Made by a program: the position numbers and the translations under genes. 64,000 nucleotides of DNA from Arthrobacter psychrochitiniphilus (lineage in GTDB: Bacteria > Actinomycetota > Actinomycetes > Actinomycetales > Micrococcaceae): the NCBI RefSeq assembly GCF_003185915.1, contig NZ_QHLZ01000002.1:372001-436000 (forward strand). Reading direction: 5' to 3'. Positions 8,305 to 16,718 of this stretch are shown piece after piece. Each line of letters starts with the position of its first letter. Position 1 is the first letter of the stretch. The notes under the pieces are model-generated. The model was not told where the DNA came from and ran no database searches. It saw nothing but the letters and a program-made list of their open reading frames with translations.

Positions 8305-9078
8305 TCAGGCCAGCGGGGATTGCAAGGCCGGCCAGCGGGCGCTGAGGTTGTCTCCTGAAGATACCCCGCGCAGGCGGCGGCTCACCCAAGGACCCACGTA
8401 TTCTTTGGTCCAGGCGGCGTTTTCCTTGATGGTGACAGCCGTGGTGCGCACCGGGATGGGCGGCAAATCCGGCAGCGGAATACGGACAGTTTCACCCAGT
8501 TGTTCAAGGACCCGGTTGGCCATGTTGATGTGGCCCGGGGTGGACATGTGCATGCGGTCAATGCCCCAGAGACGCCAGTCGTTGTACTCGCGGAAACGCC
8601 AGTAGTCCACAAGGGCGGCGCCGTGGGACTCGGCAACCTCGCGGACAAGTTCGTTGTAAACAGCGGTGCGGCCGCGGATGCTGGCGAAGACCTTGGACGA
8701 GCTGGCGTCGTACCCGGTGAAGACCAGCAGGCGCGCACCGGTGGCCGCCAATTTGCCCAGCCCGTCGGAATATTTGGCGATCATGGCGTCAATGTCCACC
8801 TTGGGGCGCAGGATGTCATTGATGCCGGCGTAAATGGTGACCAGGGTGGGGTTCATGGCCACGGCCGCATCTATCTGCTCAGCGAGAATCTGGTTCATTT
8901 TCTTGCCGCGGATGGCGAGGTTGGCATAACCCCAGGACTCTTCCGGGTGGGCTAGGGCCAGTTGCTCTGCGGTCCTGTCCGCCCACCCCCGGACCTGGTT
9001 GGGAAGGGCAGGGTCGGTGTCACCCAGGCCTTCTGTGAATGAGTCGCCCAATGCCACGTACCGTGCCGAGAAATCCAC
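8305..9078 (-). CDS. SGNH/GDSL-family hydrolase
   Basis: About 257 residues. Block I is YVALGDSFTEG near the N-terminus, with the Ser nucleophile. Block III is YAGINDILRP with the oxyanion Asn. Block V is GIDRMHMSTPGH with the catalytic Asp and His. The family covers cytoplasmic or secreted esterases and acyl hydrolases; no signal peptide is seen, and the substrate cannot be inferred. I chose GTG 9078, preceded by GAGGAG at good spacing; TTG 9096 is an alternative adding six residues. It has no operon partner. Confidence 0.88.
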   Translation of the reverse strand: MDFSARYVALGDSFTEGLGDTDPALPNQVRGWADRTAEQLALAHPEESWGYANLAIRGKKMNQILAEQIDAAVAMNPTLVTIYAGINDILRPKVDIDAMIAKYSDGLGKLAATGARLLVFTGYDASSSKVFASIRGRTAVYNELVREVAESHGAALVDYWRFREYNDWRLWGIDRMHMSTPGHINMANRVLEQLGETVRIPLPDLPPIPVRTTAVTIKENAAWTKEYVGPWVSRRLRGVSSGDNLSARWPALQSPLA

Positions 9079-9305
9079 GCTGCTCCTCGCCGCCAATCAA
9101 GCATATAGCCGATCACCTGCGGTCTTGTTTCGCCAATAAATTAACTACGCTAATCCTATGACTTGGTTCCACTTTTCTAGGGTTCCACTTTTTCTGCGAG
9201 TGGGCTCGCCAGCCAGTTTGTGAGCTAGCTGGTACCGCAGCGCCGCAGGAACAAGCGGAACTTATATGAGCCTTTCGCAGATCGGGGCTCCTCGGCTGGG
9301 CCGAT

Positions 9306-11195
9306 TTAGGCGACCGTTTCGAGTTCTTCGCCCGCGTGTTCTTCTTCGCGGGCGGCCCGCAGCGCCGCGTATGCTCCTCCGGCGTCCCGCAGCCCTGCCG
9401 GTGTGCCCACTTCGGCGAGCAAACCACCGGCGAGCACTGCCAACTGCTCGGCGTCTTCCACCGTGGAAAGCCGGTGCGCGATGATCAGCGTGGTGCGTCC
9501 CACCGCCAGATGGTCCAGAGCCAGCTGGACTGCCGCTTCCGTGGTGTTATCCAGCGCCGAGGTGGCCTCATCCAGCACCAGCACCCGCGGATTGCGCAGA
9601 ATAGTGCGGGCAATGGCCAGCCGTTGCTGCTCGCCCCCGGAGAAGCGGTGACCGCGGGCGCCCACCAGTGTGTCCAGCCCCTCCGGCAGAGACGCAATGA
9701 GGTCCGCAATCTGGGCTGATGCGAGCGCCTGCCACAGGGTTGCGTCGTCAGCATCCGGAGCGGCCAGCAACAGGTTTTCGCGGATGCTGGCGTGGGCTAG
9801 GTAGCTTTCCTGCGAAACCACACCAACAATTCGCGCCAGCACATCCGGGGCAATCTGGCGCACGTCCACACCGTCAATTGTGACGCGGCCACTCGTGACA
9901 TCGTGCAGCCGGGGCAGCAAAGAGCCCAGCGTTGACTTGCCGGAGCCGGTAGGGCCAACCACGGCGGTGCTGGTGCCAGCCAACAGCGCAAGGTCGATGC
10001 CGCGCAAAACGTCAGCTCCGCCGTCGTACGCAAAATGGACATTTTCAAAGCGAACCTCACCCCGCACTGTGGCGGGATCCAGAGGAACCGGGTTCTCGGG
10101 GGCGGTGATCTCCGGAACCATGTCCAGGTATTCGAAGATGCGGCTGAACAGGGCCATGGCGCTGACCCACTGGACGCCGAGGTTCAGTAGGCCCATGATG
10201 GGGCGGAAAATGGTGGATTGCAGGGCGGTGAACGCCACGATGGTGCCGATGCTCAGCGTGGTCCCGGGCAGGCCGCCGACGAAGTAGATCAGCGCGGGAA
10301 TGGCGGAGAAGATGATGCTCATGGTGGCCATCCGCCAGCGGCCGGCCAGCTGCGAGCGCAGTTCCAGGCCAATGAGCCGTTCGGAGCTTTCGGTGTACCG
10401 GGCGGCGTCGCGGCCCGTGGTACCGAGCGTTTTGGCCAGGCGCACCCCGGATATGCTCAGCCCCTCCTCGACGTACGTGTTCATGGTGGCGAGCTCGGCC
10501 TGCATGGTAGAGGTGATGTCGCGCCGCAGCAGGGCCACGCGGCGGGAGAACCAGACGGCGGGCGGGATCACTAACAGGGACAGCAGGGACAGTTGCGGGG
10601 ACAGCACCACCATGGCCACCGCCGTGGCAACGGCGGTGGTCACATTGGAGGCAATGCCCGTGGCCGTTGAGGTGATGACTGATTGCATGCCGGAAATGTC
10701 GTTGTTAAGCCGCGATTGCACCTCGCCGCTGCGGGTTCGCGTAAAGAATGCGAGCGACTGTTTTTGCAGGTGTGTGAACAGCCGGGTGCGCAGTGTGTGC
10801 ATGATTTTTTGGCCCATGGCCGTGGTCATCCACGTCTGAATCACGCCGATAAACGCGGTTGCCGCGGCCACGGCAATCATGGCGCCTGCCAGCAGACCCA
10901 ACAGCTGCAGGTCCTTGGCGGGCAGCGCTTGATCGATGATGCCGCGGACCAAAAATGGTTGCGCCAGTCCAACAATGCTGGAGACGCTGATGAGAAGCAC
11001 CACGACGGCGATGGTCCCCTTGTGGGGTGCAAATAGTGCCGCGATGCGGTTGAGGCCAACGGGGTGGAGCTGGATCTGCTTCTTGTCCGCAGGGTTGATG
11101 CGGGCGGGGCCGCGCATGGTGAAATTTGAGGGGCCGGTGTCTTCACGGCCTGAATTTTGCGAGCGGTTCTTTTGAGGGCGGATGTTCTCCGTCAT
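9306..11195 (-). CDS. ABC exporter, fused permease and ATPase (multidrug type)
   Basis: 629 residues: an N-terminal cytoplasmic stretch, six membrane helices (about 55-340) and an ATPase domain. The ATPase has Walker A VVGPTGSGKST (about 410-420), signature FSGGEQQR (about 517) and Walker B VLVLDEATSAL (about 537), with the H-loop IIAHRLST after it. It is an MsbA/Sav1866-type half-transporter expected to work as a homodimer exporting lipids or drugs. ATG 11195 has GGAGG 8 nt upstream; ATG 11210 is weaker. It is divergent from a MarR regulator whose gene starts 102 bp away. That arrangement, with a palindrome over the promoter, suggests MarR controls it. Confidence 0.93.
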   Translation of the reverse strand: MTENIRPQKNRSQNSGREDTGPSNFTMRGPARINPADKKQIQLHPVGLNRIAALFAPHKGTIAVVVLLISVSSIVGLAQPFLVRGIIDQALPAKDLQLLGLLAGAMIAVAAATAFIGVIQTWMTTAMGQKIMHTLRTRLFTHLQKQSLAFFTRTRSGEVQSRLNNDISGMQSVITSTATGIASNVTTAVATAVAMVVLSPQLSLLSLLVIPPAVWFSRRVALLRRDITSTMQAELATMNTYVEEGLSISGVRLAKTLGTTGRDAARYTESSERLIGLELRSQLAGRWRMATMSIIFSAIPALIYFVGGLPGTTLSIGTIVAFTALQSTIFRPIMGLLNLGVQWVSAMALFSRIFEYLDMVPEITAPENPVPLDPATVRGEVRFENVHFAYDGGADVLRGIDLALLAGTSTAVVGPTGSGKSTLGSLLPRLHDVTSGRVTIDGVDVRQIAPDVLARIVGVVSQESYLAHASIRENLLLAAPDADDATLWQALASAQIADLIASLPEGLDTLVGARGHRFSGGEQQRLAIARTILRNPRVLVLDEATSALDNTTEAAVQLALDHLAVGRTTLIIAHRLSTVEDAEQLAVLAGGLLAEVGTPAGLRDAGGAYAALRAAREEEHAGEELETVA

Positions 11196-11248
11196 GGGCG
11201 ACACCTCCATATGGTGTGCGGGGCACGGGACTCGCGCCAACTCATACA

Positions 11249-11279
11249 GAGGTTACCTCACTATGTGGTTTCAGGTCAA
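11249..11279 (-). promoter_or_regulatory. ABC exporter promoter overlapped by a palindrome
   Basis: On the minus strand TTGACC (11279-11274), an 18-nt spacer and TAACCT (11255-11250). The -10 is inside the short palindrome GAGG-TTA-CCTC (11249-11259), a possible MarR operator. Confidence 0.4.
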
Positions 11280-11297
11280 ATTGTTATGCTTGGGCCT

Positions 11298-11753
11298 ATG
11301 GCTTCCCCTGACGATGCACCCGAGCTCGGCGAGCTCTTTCACGCCACATTCCGGGGCTTACGCCGCACCTGGTCCGAGCAACTTGCCCCGTGGGGTCTGA
11401 CCCCGCACCAGTGGCGAGCGCTGCTGACCCTCATGCGGCCCGGAGGTGGCGCCCCGGCCGCAGACTGCACCGGTTCCGGTGATGTGCGGTTAAAGGATTT
11501 GGCGCAGCGGCTGCGGATAGCCCCGCGATCGGCCACCGAAGTGGTTGATCAGCTCGAGGCCAAGGGTTTGGTGCGCCGCGAACCGGATCCTGGCGATAGG
11601 CGGGCCACACACATTGTGGCCACGGCATCCGGGGACCAACTTTTCGCTAACGTTCAAGCGGAGCGGCGCGGTAAATCCAGCGAATACTTTGCCCGGCTCA
11701 ACGAGGCGGACCGAACCGACCTGGCCAGAATCCTGTCCCAACTCCCTCACTGA
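11298..11753 (+). CDS. MarR-family transcriptional regulator
   Basis: 151 residues with the winged-helix core VRLKDLAQRLRIAPRSATEV, then VDQLEAKGLVRREPDPGDRR, the wing that defines MarR proteins. A short insertion with Pro, Gly and Ala (PGGGAPAADCTGSGD) sits before the recognition region. ATG 11298 has no SD, but TATGCT at 11285-11290 lies 7 nt upstream, so the mRNA may be leaderless; ATG 11286 in the same frame would overlap that -10. Divergence from the ABC exporter suggests it represses that gene in response to an exported compound. Confidence 0.88.
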   Translation: MASPDDAPELGELFHATFRGLRRTWSEQLAPWGLTPHQWRALLTLMRPGGGAPAADCTGSGDVRLKDLAQRLRIAPRSATEVVDQLEAKGLVRREPDPGDRRATHIVATASGDQLFANVQAERRGKSSEYFARLNEADRTDLARILSQLPH

Positions 11754-12020
11754 CGGGTGCGCTCCCGCACTTTCGGGGCGTTCCCTAGAGACCGTCGGTT
11801 ACCTTACGGGGGTTTTCACCGCACCCTCCGCACCCAACTACCGTCCCTATCCCAGCAATGGTGCGTTTTCGGCCGACGCTATCCCGGATCGACACGGCGC
11901 AGGCACTGGCCACCGATGATGCGGCGCTGGCTCTGCTGCGGGAGCCAGCCACCGTCTCATAGGCAGCCGGGTTCACAGGCCACCGGAACCAAAAACGCAC
12001 GGAGCATCACCCGGCTGGGC

Positions 12021-12434
12021 TCAGCCCTGCGGGGGTCCGGGGATATTAACCATCCATGGGACGCCGAATTTGTCCGTGAGTATGCCGAACGTGTCACCCC
12101 AGGGTGCTGTGGTGAGCGGCTCGGAAATGATTGCCCCGTCGGCGAGCGCGTCCCACCAGCCTCGCAGCACGGCGCCGTCGTCCCCACTGAGGGAAACGTT
12201 CGAATTGGCGATGAAGTCCATGCCGTTGGGGACATCGGCGCACATGATCACAAGTCCGTGCTCGCTGGTCAGCATGCCGTGCATGATCTTGTTTGCCTCG
12301 GCGGGGTCCTCAAACATCGGCATCTGCCCATAGGTACTTAGCTCTAGTGTCCCACCAAACACTAAGTGGTAGAACTCCAAGGAGGCACGAGCGCTGTGGC
12401 GGAAGTTCAGGTAGGGGTTCGGTCGCACAGTCAT
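12021..12434 (-). CDS. VOC-family protein (PhnB/YjdN-like)
   Basis: 137 residues starting MTVRPNPYLNFRHSARASLE and ending GVPWMVNIPGPPQG. It has the paired beta-alpha-beta-beta-beta pattern of glyoxalase-fold proteins of the PhnB/YjdN (3-demethylubiquinone methyltransferase-like) group. The terminal GVPWMVN is typical. These proteins are common but rarely characterised, so no reaction is assigned. ATG 12434 is preceded by AGGAGG at 6 nt; the frame runs upstream to 12509 without an SD. Confidence 0.85.
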   Translation of the reverse strand: MTVRPNPYLNFRHSARASLEFYHLVFGGTLELSTYGQMPMFEDPAEANKIMHGMLTSEHGLVIMCADVPNGMDFIANSNVSLSGDDGAVLRGWWDALADGAIISEPLTTAPWGDTFGILTDKFGVPWMVNIPGPPQG

Positions 12435-12511
12435 GGCATTCCTCCTGCGGGGTGGCGATTCACGGTGACCGTTGAGATTGTCCTCCCCAGGGCTGCCCAC
12501 GTCACCCATTG

Positions 12512-12588
12512 AGTGGGATAGCGTTTGTCAGAAACGCCCCGAAAGTGGGATAGCGTTTGTCAGAAACGCCCCGAAGGTGGGATAGCGT
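12512..12588. repeat. 32-bp tandem repeat with internal hairpins, about 2.4 copies
   Basis: Two identical 32-bp units (12512-12543, 12544-12575) and a partial third (12576-12588). Each full unit contains the inverted repeat GCGTTT-GTCAG-AAACGC. They lie just after the siderophore operon stop and may act as a transcription or mRNA-stability barrier. Confidence 0.85.
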
Positions 12589-12600
12589 CGGTTCTTCGGG

Positions 12601-13593
12601 TCAGCCGGGGAGCGCTTGGCCTTTGCGCCAATAGCCCATGAAGGCGACGGCGTTACGGTCCATCCCCACATCCCGCACTAAGTAGCGGCGTAGCGTCCGG
12701 ATGGTGGCCGCTTCCCCCGCAAGCCAAGCGTAAAGCCCGTGGCCGGGGCTTGCGGCCGGGGTCTCCCACAGGATGGAGGCGTCGATGTCCACGTCCTCGG
12801 GCTCCTCTCCGCGTTCGCAGGCGGCAGGGGCAATAAGAGCCTCCACATCCGCCACTAACGCCTGACCGTGCGGCTTCTCCCCCCGAGCAAACCAGCGGAC
12901 CTCAACCCCAGGCGGGACAGCCAGGTCCAGGAAATCCTCGGCGGTGGGCACTTCCAGGACTGCGTGGCCGGTGGCGTGCTCCGGCATGCTTTCCAGGATG
13001 GCGGCAATGGCGGGTACGGCCGTTTCGTCCCCTACCAGCAGCATCCGGCGGCCCTCGCCCGGCGCATACTCAATGCCCACGCAATCTCCCCACCGGGAGC
13101 ACGGACCAATGATCATCATGGGATCCCCTGGCGCGGCAGCCGCGGCCCATTCGGCGGCCGGACCCGAGCCGCCGTCGAGATGCAGCACAAAGTCAACATC
13201 CAGCTCGGCCGGAACGGCAGGGCGGCCACCGGCAGCGGGCACCGCACGGCGCAAGGCCCGGACGGTGTAGGTGCGCATAACCCCGCGCACCGACTCGTCC
13301 AGGGCGCGCCATTGTGTGTACCAGTCGTTCTGCAGGGAGCCGCGGATATGGCTCAGCTGCGGCAATGCGTGCCCGGGCGAGGGGATCATGACCTTGATCC
13401 GCAAATCCAGCGTTTGCCCGGCTGCGTTGGCACCAAACAATGCCAGGTCATCCCCACGGAAGGTGATGCGACGGAAGTGCGAGCTCAGCTGTGCCACCGC
13501 ACTGACTTTTAGGTCAAACGCCCTGATGGGCCGGATCTCGTCCGCCTGCACGGTGCCGACTTCCCCGTTCTGTTCCTCAACTGCTGCGCTCAT
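12601..13593 (-). CDS. siderophore-interacting protein (FAD-dependent ferric reductase)
   Basis: 330 residues. The N-terminal FAD-binding domain contains the MRTYTVR motif (about 105-111). The C-terminal NAD(P)H-binding domain has LLVGDETAVPAIAAIL (about 185-200) and the closing signature MGYWRKG (about 319-325). Members of the SIP/ViuB group reduce Fe(III) in imported siderophores, releasing Fe(II). The ATG overlaps the stop of the upstream ATPase gene (ATGA), so it is the last cistron of the siderophore import operon. It presumably shares the operon's iron repression. Confidence 0.93.
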   Translation of the reverse strand: MSAAVEEQNGEVGTVQADEIRPIRAFDLKVSAVAQLSSHFRRITFRGDDLALFGANAAGQTLDLRIKVMIPSPGHALPQLSHIRGSLQNDWYTQWRALDESVRGVMRTYTVRALRRAVPAAGGRPAVPAELDVDFVLHLDGGSGPAAEWAAAAAPGDPMMIIGPCSRWGDCVGIEYAPGEGRRMLLVGDETAVPAIAAILESMPEHATGHAVLEVPTAEDFLDLAVPPGVEVRWFARGEKPHGQALVADVEALIAPAACERGEEPEDVDIDASILWETPAASPGHGLYAWLAGEAATIRTLRRYLVRDVGMDRNAVAFMGYWRKGQALPG

Positions 13594-14489
13594 GCCTGCA
13601 CTCCTTCCACTTCGGGCACACTCTCAAGACCCTGCAATTTCGCCGCCGCAGCTTCCGCCAGCAGTGCGGCCCGGCGCCCAATGGGCACCACCATGGGCGT
13701 GCCCACCACGGGATCGGCCACCACCACGGATTCAAGCCCAAACACTTTCTGCACCAGCTCCGCCGTCATGACCTTTTCGGGCGCACCCTGAGCCACCACT
13801 GCCCCGTCCTTCATGGCAATCAGGTGATCGGCGTAGCGCGCGGCCAAGTTCAAATCGTGCAGCACAATGGCCACCGTAATCCCGCGCCGCGCATTTAATT
13901 CCGAGACCACATCCAGCACCTCCACCTGGTGCGCCAAATCAAGGTACGTGGTGGGTTCATCCAGCAGCAGCACATCGGTCTCTTGCGCGAGCGCCATGGC
14001 AATCCAGACGCGTTGGCGCTGCCCGCCGGAGAGTTCGTCAATGCTGCGCCCGGCAAGTTCCGCCGTACCTGTGACGTTCAGCGCGGCAGCCACAGCGTCA
14101 TCATCCGCCGTGCTCCACTGCCGGAACCAGCCCTGGTGCGGACTGCGCCCACGCCCCACAAGGTCGGCCACGCTAATGCCGTCCGGTGCGGTGGGCGTTT
14201 GCGGCAGGATGCCCAGCTTGCGGGCCAGGGTACGGGTGGGGACCTTGTGAATATCCTCCCCGTCCAGATGGACGACGCCGGCACCTGGCTTGAGTAGCCT
14301 GGCCAACCCGCGCAGCACCGTGGATTTGCCGCAGGCGTTGGCGCCCACAATGATGGTCACCTTCCCTGCCGGCAGTTCCACGTCCAGGTCCGCCACAATG
14401 GTCCTCTCGCCGTAGCCTAGCGAGAGGCCGGTGGCACTCAGGGTTGCTACCGGGGGCATCGCATCCGGGTTGTTTGGGCGCATGGCCAT
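13590..14489 (-). CDS. iron-siderophore ABC transporter ATPase (FepC type)
   Basis: 299 residues. Walker A is VGANACGKST (Gly-Ala-Asn-Ala instead of the usual GPNGAGKST), the signature is LSGGQRQR, Walker B is DVLLLDEPTTYLDLAHQ, and the switch is VLHDLNLAARYAD. This is the FepC/FhuC class that powers siderophore import. ATG 14489 follows AGGAGG by 5 nt, one base after the stop of the permease gene. It overlaps the SIP gene by 4 nt at its 3' end. Confidence 0.94.
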   Translation of the reverse strand: MAMRPNNPDAMPPVATLSATGLSLGYGERTIVADLDVELPAGKVTIIVGANACGKSTVLRGLARLLKPGAGVVHLDGEDIHKVPTRTLARKLGILPQTPTAPDGISVADLVGRGRSPHQGWFRQWSTADDDAVAAALNVTGTAELAGRSIDELSGGQRQRVWIAMALAQETDVLLLDEPTTYLDLAHQVEVLDVVSELNARRGITVAIVLHDLNLAARYADHLIAMKDGAVVAQGAPEKVMTAELVQKVFGLESVVVADPVVGTPMVVPIGRRAALLAEAAAAKLQGLESVPEVEGVQA

Positions 14490-14490
14490 G

Positions 14491-15561
14491 TCAGCCTCCT
14501 TGGTTGGCGCGGTTGGTGTAAATGAGCAGCCACAGCAGGAACGGCGCACCGAGCGCACCGGTGACAACACCCACGGGCAGGGACGTTCCGGGTATGGCAT
14601 TGACGGCGACAAAGTGGGCTGCGAGCACTATTGCGGCCCCCACTAAACCGGATAGAGGCAGCGACGCCGCTCCCCCGTTCAGCCGCTTGGCGATGGGTCC
14701 GGACAGGAACGCCACGAAGGCAATGGGCCCGGCAGCCGCCGTCGGCAGTGCCGCGAGCAGCACGCCGAGAATGGTCAGCAGCAGCCGGGCACGCGGCACA
14801 TTGAAGCCCAGGCCCGCGGCCGTATCACCGCCCAGCGAGAGCCCGCGCAGTTCCCGCGAACCCACCGCCACGAATGGTGCCAGCACCACAAGGGCAATGG
14901 TCAGCAGGCCCACCCGCTCCCAGTTGGCGGAGTTCAGCGAACCGGTCAGCCACACCATGAGCTCCTGCGCATTGCTGACGTCCGCGCGCGACATTAAGAA
15001 CGTGACCACGGCCTGCATGAATGCTGCAGCGCCGATCCCGATCAGGATCAGGCCTGTGCCGCCACGCCTCCGCGCCAGGGCCGTGATGACCAGGGCCACC
15101 AGTAGCGCACCGATGATCGCGGCCACCGAAACACCCGCCCCGCGCACCCCGAACAGCACCACGGCGGCAACCGCGGTGGCACTTGCCCCGTAGCTGATGC
15201 CAATGATGTCCGGGCTGGCAAGCGGGTTGCGCAGCATGGTCTGAAACACGGCACCGGCCACGCCGAACGACGCCCCAGCCAGCATTCCCAACAGCGCCTG
15301 CGGCAGCTTGTTTTCCATGACGATAAAGCTCGCCCCGGGGATGGTCTTCCCGCCGAGCATGGCGAAGAAGTCGGGGATGGTGACGGTGTAGCTGCCGAGC
15401 AGGATGTTCACGGCCAACAGCGCAAACACCAGAGCAGCCATGGTGCCCATAAGGCAGGCACGACGCCGGCGCGGCGCCTTCCGCGCATCCCTCACCCAGG
15501 CGCCACCCACCACAGTGGACGCAGTCTTGCCATGCCCTTTGACAGCAGTCTGGACACTCAC
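14491..15561 (-). CDS. iron-siderophore ABC permease (FecCD family, FepG type)
   Basis: 356 residues with about nine or ten membrane helices. A family marker is MLRNPLASPDIIGISYGASA, followed by the GAAFMQAVVTFL and IAFVAFLSGPIAKRL regions; the last is near the coupling helix that contacts the ATPase. A basic N-terminal tail precedes the first helix. It pairs with the next permease to form the membrane channel. GTG 15561 overlaps the upstream stop by 4 nt (GTGA), so the operon is translationally coupled. Confidence 0.94.
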   Translation of the reverse strand: MSVQTAVKGHGKTASTVVGGAWVRDARKAPRRRRACLMGTMAALVFALLAVNILLGSYTVTIPDFFAMLGGKTIPGASFIVMENKLPQALLGMLAGASFGVAGAVFQTMLRNPLASPDIIGISYGASATAVAAVVLFGVRGAGVSVAAIIGALLVALVITALARRRGGTGLILIGIGAAAFMQAVVTFLMSRADVSNAQELMVWLTGSLNSANWERVGLLTIALVVLAPFVAVGSRELRGLSLGGDTAAGLGFNVPRARLLLTILGVLLAALPTAAAGPIAFVAFLSGPIAKRLNGGAASLPLSGLVGAAIVLAAHFVAVNAIPGTSLPVGVVTGALGAPFLLWLLIYTNRANQGG

Positions 15562-16706
15562 AGCTCTGCCTGCTTTCCACGCCGCACCACGGCAATGAAC
15601 ACCGGGGCACCAATGAGCGCGGCCAGAATCCCGGCAGGCACCTCACTGGGCAGCAGAATGACCCGGCCCACAACATCGGCAGCCAGCAAAATGGCGGGTG
15701 CGCCCAGCAGTGAAAGCGGCAGCAGCCAGCGGTAATCCGGGCCCACCAGTCCGCGCAGCAGGTGCGGAACTACGAGTCCAATGAACCCAATGGGGCCGGC
15801 GAGCGCCGTCGCGGAGCCGCAGAGCAGCACAATGCCGACGGCGGAAATGGCACGCCCCAGCCCTGGCCGGTGGCCCAGACCGCGGGCCATGTCATCACCC
15901 AGTGCGAGCATGTTCAGCAGCCTTCCCGTGCACAGCAGGATCACGACACCAACGGCCACAAACGGCAGCACCGCCACCACTGAATCCCACGACTTCCCGG
16001 CCAAGGCGCCCACCTGCCAGCGGCGAAACAGCTCCAGCGAATCCTGGCTCGTGACCAGCATGGCGCTCATGAGCGAGCCCATGCCGGCCGCAATGGCAGC
16101 CCCGGCCAGGGCGAGTTTCACAGGAGTTGCGCCGCTGCGACCCAGACTGGCCACGGCATAAACCACGACGGCGGCCACCGCGCTCCCCGCAAAGGCGAAC
16201 CACAGGTAGCTGGAGACGTTCGCAGCACCAAGGAAGAAGATCCCGGCCACCACGGCCAATGAGGCGCCGGCATTGATGCCCAGAATGCCCGGATCGGCCA
16301 GCGGGTTGCGGGCCACGCCCTGCATGGAGGTGCCGGCCAAGCCCAGTGACAGGCCAACAATGAGCCCGGCCACGGTTCGAACAACACGCGAATGCACAAC
16401 AGCATGGTCGCCATTGGCCGGATCAAAATGGAACAGCGCATCCAGCACCGTGCCGGGGGCGATGCTACGTGCGCCGATGGCCAGCGACACCAGGGCCACC
16501 ACGCCCAAGACGAGCACCAAGGCAGTCAGCCACAGCAGGCGTCGGCGCGTGCCAAACGTCTTGGCCGGCACCGTGGAAAAACGCTGGCTAGAGCCCTGGC
16601 TGGCGGCAGTTGTGTGACCCGGGGTGGGCACAGCGGCAGCGGCGAAGGGCACGGAGGCTGGCTCCGGCGTCGTACCTTCCTTCACTGACACTGCTGCGCT
16701 GGCCAT
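15558..16706 (-). CDS. iron-siderophore ABC permease (FecCD family, FepD type)
   Basis: 382 residues. A long Ala/Pro/Ser-rich N-terminal extension (about 50 residues) precedes the helices. ARNPLADPGILGINAGASLA is the canonical FecCD segment, and LAGPIGFIGLVVPHLLRGLVG is the conserved coupling region. It forms the heterodimeric import channel with the downstream permease. It starts 12 nt after the binding-protein stop and overlaps the next permease by 4 nt. Confidence 0.94.
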   Translation of the reverse strand: MASAAVSVKEGTTPEPASVPFAAAAVPTPGHTTAASQGSSQRFSTVPAKTFGTRRRLLWLTALVLVLGVVALVSLAIGARSIAPGTVLDALFHFDPANGDHAVVHSRVVRTVAGLIVGLSLGLAGTSMQGVARNPLADPGILGINAGASLAVVAGIFFLGAANVSSYLWFAFAGSAVAAVVVYAVASLGRSGATPVKLALAGAAIAAGMGSLMSAMLVTSQDSLELFRRWQVGALAGKSWDSVVAVLPFVAVGVVILLCTGRLLNMLALGDDMARGLGHRPGLGRAISAVGIVLLCGSATALAGPIGFIGLVVPHLLRGLVGPDYRWLLPLSLLGAPAILLAADVVGRVILLPSEVPAGILAALIGAPVFIAVVRRGKQAEL

Positions 16707-16718
16707 AAGATACGGCCC

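Noticed and set aside
11858..11962. Short frame MVRFRPTLSRIDTAQALATD after the MarR gene
   Set aside because: 34 residues, no SD, no recognisable family.
12512..12588. CRISPR-like direct repeats
   Set aside because: The units are contiguous with no spacers and there are no cas genes.
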